Below, one piece after another: positions 44,410 through 50,532 of a stretch of DNA of 50,532 bases. How positions within the stretch are numbered: the first letter of the stretch is position 1; every line of letters begins with the position of its first letter. The DNA is taken from the NCBI GenBank assembly GCA_028281465.1, contig JANQJV010000180.1:1-50532 (forward strand), written 5' to 3'. A model generated the notes under the pieces. It saw nothing but the letters and a program-made list of their open reading frames with translations. It ran no database searches and had not been told where the DNA came from. The DNA is from Azospirillaceae bacterium. GTDB lineage: Bacteria > Pseudomonadota > Alphaproteobacteria > Azospirillales > Azospirillaceae. Both the position numbers and the translations under genes were made by a program.

Positions 44410-45689
44410 CCGTAGAATATCTCCACAAGGGTCATCGGGATGGCTGGCACATAGGTCACCAACATCAAGATGACGAACAGCAGCATGATGAACGGCAGAT
44501 TGACGCGGGTGGTTTCCCAGATTTCGGTCTTGGCGATCGAGCACGAGGTGACCAAGACCGACGCCACGGGCGGCGTTTGCTGACCGATCGCCAGATTCAG
44601 GGTGACGATCAGACCGAAATGCACCGGATCGATGCCCACTTGGTTGATCAGAGGCAACACCACCGGCACCACCAGGATGATCGCCGCCGCCCCATGCAGA
44701 AACACGCCCAGTACCAGCAACAGCAAATTGAGCATGGCCAGCACCAGAAGGGGATCCTCGGTCAGCGCCAGAATGGTGGCGGCCAGCTCTTGTGGTACAC
44801 GCGCCTGGGCGAGATAGAGGCCCAGCACAGCCGAGGTTGCCACCAGCAGCATGACAATGCCGGTTTGTTGAATGCCTTCGATGAGGGCGCGGCCGAAATT
44901 GGGCAGGTCGAGATCACGGTAGATGAAGAAACCAATGAACACGGCGGTGACCACCGCAAGCCCAGCCCCTTCGGTTGCAGTCACGATGCCACCAAAGATG
45001 CCGCCGAGGATGATAACAGGCATCAACAGGGCCCAGGCGGCGTCCTTGAAGGCGCGGCCCAGCTTGGCAAGATCGAAGGCGGCTTCGCGCGGCAAATTGT
45101 AGCGCACGGCAAACCAATGGCACAGGACCATCATCGACAGACCGCCGAGCAATCCCGGCACGATTCCGGCCACGAACAGTTGGACGATCGAGGCATCGGC
45201 AATGGCCCCATAAAGGATCATCGGAATCGACGGCGGGATGATGATCGCCAGCGATGCCGACGACGAGGTCACCGCGGCGGCGAAGGCCGGCTTGTAGCCG
45301 CGCTTCTTCATCGCCGGAATCAGCACCGATCCGGTGGCTGCCACATCGGCCACGGCGCTCCCGGAAATCTCCGCAAAGAAGAGGGAGACGCCGACGTTGA
45401 CCATGGCCAGACCGCCGCGCACAAAGCCGATCAACGCCATGATAAAGGCGATCAGCCGTCGGCTGATGCCGGTGGTATTCATCAAGGCCCCGGCCAGGAT
45501 GAACAACGGGATCGCGATCAGCGCGAAATTGGTTGCCCCCTCGAACAGTTTGAGCGGGACGTCATACAAGGCGAAAGGCCCGGTCTCCAGGACATGACCG
45601 AGGGTGCCGACCATGCCGATCGCAACGGCGATCGGCACATTGCCCATCACTAGAACGGCGAGCGCGAGAAGAACCAGCAAAATGGTCAT
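44406..45689 (-). CDS. dctM: TRAP transporter large permease (DctM), system 2
   Basis: A 427-residue multi-spanning channel subunit, the same length as the system 1 permease but clearly diverged. Family blocks are FILAGALMNTTGISRRLIAF, FFAEISGSAVADVAATGSVL, IIIPPSIPMILYGAIADASI and IGQQTPPVASVLVTSCSIAK. It overlaps both dctQ upstream and the PdxA-like gene downstream by four bases, binding transport and catabolism into one translational unit. Confidence 0.95.
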   Translation of the reverse strand: MTILLVLLALAVLVMGNVPIAVAIGMVGTLGHVLETGPFALYDVPLKLFEGATNFALIAIPLFILAGALMNTTGISRRLIAFIMALIGFVRGGLAMVNVGVSLFFAEISGSAVADVAATGSVLIPAMKKRGYKPAFAAAVTSSSASLAIIIPPSIPMILYGAIADASIVQLFVAGIVPGLLGGLSMMVLCHWFAVRYNLPREAAFDLAKLGRAFKDAAWALLMPVIILGGIFGGIVTATEGAGLAVVTAVFIGFFIYRDLDLPNFGRALIEGIQQTGIVMLLVATSAVLGLYLAQARVPQELAATILALTEDPLLVLAMLNLLLLVLGVFLHGAAAIILVVPVVLPLINQVGIDPVHFGLIVTLNLAIGQQTPPVASVLVTSCSIAKTEIWETTRVNLPFIMLLFVILMLVTYVPAIPMTLVEIFYG

Positions 45690-46243
45690 GCTGCCCTCCG
45701 CGAGCCGCCATCGGAGACATCCTCAGCGTGGGCAACGGCGTCGGCAATCTCTTCATCCTCGAAGCTGCGCCGTTCGTTCACGCGGCGCCAGGCGACCGGC
45801 AGACTGACGAGTTGGGCGATAATGAACAGACCGGCACCGATCGGAATGATCGAGTGGACTGTGGCGTAGGTCAGCCAAGGGATGCTGACCAGTGTTTCGT
45901 TGCCCAAGATATCGAGGATGAGATAGCCGTACCAGGCAACCAGACCAAAAAAGACGACTGTGATCACCTCGGAGGCCGCAAAAACCAGCGTGCGCGGCAG
46001 CGGTGCCAAGGCGAACAGGGTACCGCTGAACCCGAGATGGGCGCGGTTCAGCGCCGCGTACGCCGCGCCGAAATACGTCAACCAAACCAAAAGGATCGCC
46101 GCAACCTCGTCGTACCAGACCAGGGAACTGCCGAGCTTGCGCATGATCACGGCGTAAACGACGATCCCGGCGAGCAGGATCAGCACGGCAATGGCGGCGG
46201 CTTGCAGCAAGAAGCGCAACAACCCGTGGACGGCAGCGAGCAT
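45686..46243 (-). CDS. dctQ: TRAP transporter small permease (DctQ), system 2
   Basis: A 185-residue protein with four predicted helices. DctQ features are VYAVIMRKLGSSLVWYDEVA, ILLVWLTYFGAAYAALNRAH and LGFSGTLFAL. The C-terminus carries a longer acidic cytoplasmic tail (FEDEEIADAVAHAEDV) than in system 1. The start at 46243 follows GAGGCCCGCC; a longer frame to 46309 adds a basic unconserved stretch. It lies 132 bases after the dctP stop. Confidence 0.92.
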   Translation of the reverse strand: MLAAVHGLLRFLLQAAAIAVLILLAGIVVYAVIMRKLGSSLVWYDEVAAILLVWLTYFGAAYAALNRAHLGFSGTLFALAPLPRTLVFAASEVITVVFFGLVAWYGYLILDILGNETLVSIPWLTYATVHSIIPIGAGLFIIAQLVSLPVAWRRVNERRSFEDEEIADAVAHAEDVSDGGSRRAA

Positions 46244-46375
46244 GGTGGCGGGCCTCGAACGGATGCAACGGGCATCGACGGCGACGAGTGGAGCGGAGCG
46301 GCGGGTCAAAGGACAGCAGACGGCGCGCTCTGAAGCTGTGGGCGAACCAACCGTCTCCGCACCTCGATCAGACGA

Positions 46376-47353
46376 TCACTCAGCCAGGCTGAGCACCCTG
46401 TCGATCATCTCCTGGCCACCATCGACCTCCACCGCAAACTGTTCGTAGATCGGCGTGCTCGCCGTGACGAAGGCGGCCCGGTCGGCGTCGTTGACCTGAA
46501 TACCGGCCTCTGTCAGAGATGCCAGCAGTGCCTGGTCATCGGCCGCCCCCTTCTCACGGGCAAAGCCCTGCACATCGCGGGCGATCTCTTCAAGCACCGA
46601 GGTGATTTCCGTGCCGAAGCGGTTCCAGGCCGCCAGACCGACGGTCGGATAAGCTGGCGTGTAGACATGCCCGGTCATCGACAGATACTGCTGCACTTCC
46701 TGGAACTTGGCGGCATGGATGTTGGTCAGCGGGTTCTCCTGACCGTCGATCACGCCGGTCTGCAGGGCGACGAACACCTCGCTGAACGACATGGGCGTCG
46801 GGTTCGCGCCCCATTCAGAGAACATCTTGATACGCCAGGTGCTGCGCGGCGTCCGGATCTTCAGTCCTTCCAAATCCGATGGCACCACGATCGGACGCAC
46901 GTCGTTGGTGACGTGCCGAATGCCGTTCTCCCAAAGACCTAGAACCTTGTAGCCGTTCCGTTCCAGTGCCGGGGCCAATGTTGGCCAGAACACCGCTTCC
47001 TCGACCCGGCTCAGGTGTTCCCGGTCCTTGATGATGAACGGCATGTCGAAGATGCCGTAGGAGCCGGAAATCGACGACATGATCGACGACGGCAGCGCGA
47101 TGTGCACCGAGCCGATCTTCAGTTTCTGCAACAGCTCCTTGTCGTTGCCGAGTTGACCGGCATCGAACAGCACCACCTGAGCCAAATCGCCCAGCCGTTC
47201 ATTGGCGCGTCGGACGAATTCGGCGGCGGTCACCTGCTGCAGAGAGCCGGGGTTGGCGGTGATACCGAAGATAATTTCCTGCTGGGCATGCGACGGGCTG
47301 CCAGAGAGCAGAAGCACCCCGGCCAGTGCCAGGGCGAACAGGCTGCGTTTCAC
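46376..47353 (-). CDS. dctP: TRAP transporter solute-binding protein (DctP family), system 2
   Basis: A 325-residue periplasmic binding protein and first gene of the operon. The Sec signal peptide is VKRSLFALALAGVLLLSGSP, then SHAQQ. DctP-fold blocks include EGLKIRTPRSTWRIKMFSEW with the ligand-binding Arg, GANPTPMSFSEVFVALQTGV and IDGQENPLTNIHAAKFQEVQ. The start is GTG at 47353, preceded by GGGAGGAACATT. A promoter and a palindromic operator lie 57-89 bases upstream. It binds a carboxylate, probably a sugar acid, and hands it to the DctQ/DctM encoded next. Confidence 0.95.
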   Translation of the reverse strand: MKRSLFALALAGVLLLSGSPSHAQQEIIFGITANPGSLQQVTAAEFVRRANERLGDLAQVVLFDAGQLGNDKELLQKLKIGSVHIALPSSIMSSISGSYGIFDMPFIIKDREHLSRVEEAVFWPTLAPALERNGYKVLGLWENGIRHVTNDVRPIVVPSDLEGLKIRTPRSTWRIKMFSEWGANPTPMSFSEVFVALQTGVIDGQENPLTNIHAAKFQEVQQYLSMTGHVYTPAYPTVGLAAWNRFGTEITSVLEEIARDVQGFAREKGAADDQALLASLTEAGIQVNDADRAAFVTASTPIYEQFAVEVDGGQEMIDRVLSLAE

Positions 47354-47409
47354 AATGTTCCTCCCAATCAGAATGTAGGTGCGGCGTTCGTGAGCGCGTC
47401 GCCGCTCGG

Positions 47410-47442
47410 TTGTATACAAAACAGGAAATCGTATCCTGTCAA
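47410..47442 (-). promoter_or_regulatory. Promoter with GntR-type operator at the head of the sugar-acid operon
   Basis: On the minus strand a perfect -35 TTGACA (47442-47437) is followed at 17-20 bases by a -10-like TTGTAT/TATACA. The -10 is embedded in the perfect palindrome TTGTATACAA (47410-47419), the form bound by FCD-type GntR regulators. Between them lies a second dyad, ACAGGA-N7-TCCTGT (47421-47439), overlapping the -35. A repressor bound here would block polymerase. The start codon of dctP is 57 bases downstream. The GntR gene at 36876-37607 is the natural candidate. Confidence 0.65.
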
Positions 47443-48205
47443 CGTGCAACTGCGGCATACGGCGCGCTAAGGGCTGCGGCCAGCCATGGTCCGGTTCGGA
47501 CCCTCAAACATCGGCGTCATTGGCGGGATCCGACGACAAAGACGAAGACCATAAATGCAATAGGACCATCGCATCACCGATCACGGGATCGCCCAAGCGG
47601 AACCGGTTGAATACCGGAACGCGTCGGACCTGAATGATGCCGAAGGCGCCCACGCCGACGGCACGGAAGATTTGATGACATGATGAAAGAGGCGGTCGAC
47701 GCGGCGCGCAGCGCAGGTCCGGCCGGTCGGCCCCCACACCGGAGCAGCGCCGATCTGCCGGACGCCGTCGACACCGAAATCCTGCGTCGAAAACTGGAAC
47801 TTGGCAACCTATGGGCACGCGCTGGCAAGAGCCGCATTGGACGGTCGAAATCGCCGTGCGTCGTCGCCATGGTAACCGGTTGGTTTCAGTGAATCGAACA
47901 GTCGCTAGGTCATTGGTCGAGTTTGATTTGCCTATTTGCTTTCAATGGACATCCTCCATTGAAATCAGGTTATTAGGGCTTTGCAGCAGACTGCGGCCAA
48001 GGATATGCAACCTTTGCGTCGCTTACTAAATTGTTGATTTTTTAGGTATCATCCTGCGTCATACGTGAATCGAAGTGAGTGGAGCCCGACGCTAGGATGC
48101 GTTCAGGGAGCGTAGCAGACGCACAGGTTTCTTGAGTGACGATCACGAAAGGCCAGGCATCGCAAAAGCAAGACTAAAGATGAGAAACAAAATCCGGAGG
48201 AAACT
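47443..48205. other. Divergent intergenic region between operon and chemoreceptor
   Basis: About 760 bases, becoming AT-rich from ~47900 onward. Frames of ~70-100 codons (for example 47680-47892 plus) show no family resemblance and are not called. The right half must hold the promoter of the chemoreceptor at 48206. It contains the hairpin at 47940-47964. The lower GC of 47900-48200 contrasts with the surrounding coding DNA. Confidence 0.4.
47940..47964. repeat. Perfect inverted repeat in AT-rich intergenic DNA
   Basis: TTTCAATGGA, loop CATCC, then TCCATTGAAA: ten perfect base pairs with a five-base loop. There is no following T-run on either strand, so it is not a standard terminator. It is 242 bases upstream of the chemoreceptor start and could be a regulator site or an RNA hairpin. 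Confidence 0.5.
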
Positions 48206-50200
48206 ATGAGGCACAATCTAAAAATAACACTTGTCAAAAAACTCACGGGCATTACCGTACTCCTCGTTGTCCTCTCAGTCGGCGCCACGTCGATCGCCGC
48301 GATCCTTACCTTGCGGGAAGAAACCAAGCGCAGGGCGCAGATGCAACAGGACCAGAGCCTCCGCATTGCGGCGATGACCATGGCGCAAGACCATCCGCGT
48401 CTGCGGGTGGTGATTGACGCCGACCACAATGTCGTCAAGACCTTGACCATGGCGGACCTCCCGACCTTCGACAACCATGGCCTTGTCGACCGCATCGCGA
48501 CCATGTCCGGAGAAACCGTCACGGTGTTCGGATGGCAGACCGAGCGTGGCGACTACGTTCGCTTGACGACCAACATCATGAAGGCCGACGGCAGCCGAGC
48601 GATCGGAACTGTGTTGGGCAAGGACGGGCCCGTCTTCCGAAAGGTTCACCGAAATGAGACATACCGGGGCACGGCCGTGATCCTCGGAATCCCCTACTAC
48701 ACGATTTATCAACCGATAGTGAATGCCGACAATAAGGTCATTGGTATACTCTACGCCGGTGTAAAACAGAGCGAAATTGAAAAGACTACGGAATCGCTGA
48801 CCAAATCTCTCTTGATGTCTGCTTGCCTGGTTCTTGCGCTGGCTATCATCACCGCTCTGTTGGCATTCCGCGTCATGTTGGCACCCATGAAACGGCTGAC
48901 CGCCATCATGCAGCGCCTGTCGGACAAAGACACGGACGTCGAGATCGGTTTTAAGGATCGGCACGATGAGATCGGACGGATGGCGCAAGCTCTGGGCGTC
49001 CTCCGAACGGCGGTAACCGACTCGTTTCGTCTCAATCAGATGGTCGAAACCCAACCGTCGGCCATGATTCTCTGTGATCCGAAGACCCTCAAGGTCACCT
49101 ATGTCAACCAAGCGGCCAAGGAAATCCTTGCTGCCATGGCGTCCAATGGTGCACCGACCGCGCCTGACGTGGTGATTGGAATGGACATCGATGACCTCAA
49201 CCACAGCGAGACCTCCGTCCGCACCATAGCGTTCAACCCGGCGCGCCTGCCCCACAGGGGCAAATCCGAAATGGCAGGCGTCACGATTGAAAGTTACATT
49301 AATGCCATAGTTGACGGAAATGGCAATGCCGATGGTGTAATGATCAACTGGAAAGACATTACTGATTATGTCAGGATCGCAGATACCTTTGAAACCTGCA
49401 TCAAGGCCGTCGTCGATCAACTGGGAAAGGCGGCGGAACGGCTGGAAAACGAGGCGCGGACCATGTCTTCGGCGGCGCAGTCGACGAGCGAGCGAAGCGT
49501 GGCCGGTGCCGCGGCGGCGGAGCAGGCGACCAATAGCGTCGAGACGGTCGCCGCCGCGGCCGAGCAACTCACGGTCTCCTTGTCGTCGCTGGGCGACCAA
49601 ACCAAGGCGGCGGCAAGCCGGTCCGCCTCTGCAGTGAGCGACGCGGAACGCACCAATGGCACAGTGGAGAGCTTGGCCAGCTCCGCTCAGAAAATTGGTG
49701 AGGTGGTTCAGTTGATCAACAGCATTGCCGGGCAAACCAACCTTCTGGCCCTCAACGCGACCATCGAAGCGGCCAGGGCCGGGGAAGCCGGCAAGGGTTT
49801 TGCCGTGGTCGCTGCGGAAGTGAAGAGCCTGGCGTCGCAGACCGGAAAGGCGACCAGTGAAATCGATTCCCAGATCACCGCGATTCAAGATGCGTCAGCC
49901 AATGCCGTGTCGGCCATCCGCGGCATTGCGACGGCGATCCGTGACGTGAACGAAAGCGTGAGCCAATCGGCCGTGTCGGTCTCGGAACAATCGGCCGCGA
50001 CCGGGGAAATCAGCCGCAACGTCCAACAGGCAGCGGTTGGCACCCAACAAGTCAGCGCGATCATCGCCGATGTCGCTGAATCAGCCAAGACAAGCGGCCG
50101 AAGCGCGACCCAGGTGTTGAACCTTGCCCAACACCTGAAAATGGACGCCGAACGCCTCGATCAAGAAGTCGACTCGTTTTTGCGCCGGATAAAGGTCTAG
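48206..50200 (+). CDS. Methyl-accepting chemotaxis protein (Cache-HAMP-PAS-MA)
   Basis: A 664-residue chemoreceptor. TM1 is at ~12-35. A periplasmic Cache domain (~40-198) has [10 protein letters not shown] and the typical ending [16 protein letters not shown]2 is at ~202-224, and a HAMP domain follows. A cytoplasmic PAS-like domain (~278-395, with [20 protein letters not shown]) precedes the signalling domain with tip [20 protein letters not shown] and [20 protein letters not shown]. The ligand is probably a small organic acid bound by Cache; its place next to the divergent sugar-acid operon suggests a related attractant, which is inference. A strong GGAGGAAACT precedes the ATG. Family-1 repeat copy 3 begins 235 bases after the stop. 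Confidence 0.94.
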   Translation: MRHNLKITLVKKLTGITVLLVVLSVGATSIAAILTLREETKRRAQMQQDQSLRIAAMTMAQDHPRLRVVIDADHNVVKTLTMADLPTFDNHGLVDRIATMSGETVTVFGWQTERGDYVRLTTNIMKADGSRAIGTVLGKDGPVFRKVHRNETYRGTAVILGIPYYTIYQPIVNADNKVIGILYAGVKQSEIEKTTESLTKSLLMSACLVLALAIITALLAFRVMLAPMKRLTAIMQRLSDKDTDVEIGFKDRHDEIGRMAQALGVLRTAVTDSFRLNQMVETQPSAMILCDPKTLKVTYVNQAAKEILAAMASNGAPTAPDVVIGMDIDDLNHSETSVRTIAFNPARLPHRGKSEMAGVTIESYINAIVDGNGNADGVMINWKDITDYVRIADTFETCIKAVVDQLGKAAERLENEARTMSSAAQSTSERSVAGAAAAEQATNSVETVAAAAEQLTVSLSSLGDQTKAAASRSASAVSDAERTNGTVESLASSAQKIGEVVQLINSIAGQTNLLALNATIEAARAGEAGKGFAVVAAEVKSLASQTGKATSEIDSQITAIQDASANAVSAIRGIATAIRDVNESVSQSAVSVSEQSAATGEISRNVQQAAVGTQQVSAIIADVAESAKTSGRSATQVLNLAQHLKMDAERLDQEVDSFLRRIKV

Positions 50201-50434
50201 CCCGGGTTTCTCACCTTACGGAGGACACCGGGGCCCCCAAGTCCGCGATGTTTTGTGCGTGAACAACAACATAGCACGAGATATCCAGGTTCCCCGATGC
50301 AAACACAGTGTGGCGCAGATCGGATCACGGCGGGAGAGGTTGAAGGGCGCAAATCGTCGCCGATTTTGACGGCGGGGTGATGACGTCAGACGCCGGCGCC
50401 CTTTTACTTGGAGCGGTCGACAAGACGATCGGAC

Positions 50435-50532
50435 TGATACCCATGGCCCGCATGGATGACAGGTTCGGTTTCGGCGCTGAACGAGGAGCGCCGGCATCCC
50501 TGCCGGCTGGACCGCCGCCATCTTGGCGGCCG
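50435..50532. repeat. Family-1 palindromic repeat, copy 3, truncated by window edge
   Basis: The left half of the element seen at 3521-3732 and 10628-10838. It starts with TGATACCCATGGCCCG, nearly identical to copy 2, then the left inner arm GGAGCGCCGGCATCCCTGCC and so on, and runs off the window in the loop. It lies downstream of the chemoreceptor gene. Bases 50201-50434 between that gene and the repeat show nothing recognisable. Confidence 0.87.

Noticed and set aside
47504..47892. Frames of 70-104 codons between the sugar-acid operon and the chemoreceptor
   Set aside because: No recognisable domain and no good ribosome-binding site; the opposing frames overlap each other, as expected for non-coding GC-rich DNA.
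48275..49888. A 537-codon frame antisense to the second chemoreceptor, and similar long antisense frames at 990-1940, 2052-2861, 30990-32309, 32873-34066, 40078-41403 and 42224-43495
   Set aside because: All lie opposite confidently identified genes and have the Arg/His/Gly-rich composition typical of antisense shadows in GC-rich DNA.
1..50532. CRISPR arrays, rRNA or tRNA genes, prophage or integrase genes
   Set aside because: No regularly spaced direct repeats, conserved RNA segments or phage/integrase motifs were seen on either strand; the only repeats are the two palindromic families.

Overview
GC-rich chromosomal DNA of an alphaproteobacterium, most likely of Rhodospirillales type. This rests on the gene set (phaR/phaA/phaB/phaC, flhF-flhG, lutABC, a His-rich Fur/Mur regulator, a standalone Smr protein, TRAP transporters). 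No rRNA, tRNA, CRISPR array, prophage or intact insertion sequence was recognised.

Layout. 0.2-2.8 kb: a large TPR/O-GlcNAc-transferase-like protein (minus). 2.9-4.1 kb: non-coding DNA with a palindromic repeat. 4.1-6.6 kb: zwf and an aldose-1-epimerase-like gene (minus). 6.8-10.5 kb: lutABC for lactate oxidation, followed by an Smr-domain gene (plus). 10.8-14.0 kb: flhF, flhG and a FliK-like gene (minus). 14.3-15.8 kb: an orphan P-loop ATPase. 16.0-16.7 kb: a Fur-family regulator translationally coupled to a small unknown protein. 16.7-22.0 kb: the polyhydroxyalkanoate locus, with a Nudix gene, phaB, phaA, a phaC-like synthase, an overlapping PhaE-like gene and divergent phaR. 22-25.7 kb: a small unknown, rlmB, a small membrane-anchored protein behind an FNR/FixK-type box, and an acid-ceramidase-like Ntn hydrolase. 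25.8-30.6 kb: an RND efflux adaptor and pump plus an HNH protein. 30.6-32.4 kb: a chemoreceptor with a CxxCH c-type haem motif in its periplasmic domain. 33.2-34.6 kb: a glutamine-synthetase-family ligase.

34.6-47.4 kb is a 13-gene, same-strand array that reads as one catabolic operon: two complete TRAP transporters (DctP/Q/M twice), a rhamnonate-dehydratase-like enolase-superfamily enzyme, two FAH-fold enzymes, a PdxA-like dehydrogenase, a cyclase-family hydrolase, a 3-hydroxyisobutyrate-dehydrogenase-like enzyme and a GntR/FCD regulator. A sigma70-like promoter overlapped by a perfect TTGTATACAA palindrome lies at its head. The likely role is uptake and breakdown of one or two sugar acids of unknown identity. 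A second chemoreceptor (Cache-HAMP-PAS-MA) is divergent from it.

Two families of long interspersed palindromic repeats are present: family 1 at 3.5, 10.6 and 50.4 kb, family 2 at 32.6 kb and cut by the left edge. Each arm is itself a small GC hairpin, so the elements look like paired inverted REP units (BIME-like) placed at gene ends.

The points most worth follow-up are the haem chemoreceptor, the two-TRAP sugar-acid operon and its operator, the out-of-frame phaE/phaC overlap, the repeat families, the orphan ATPase and the FNR-boxed small protein. Start codons were chosen by eye from Shine-Dalgarno spacing and family N-termini. Functions come from recognised motifs, without database searches.
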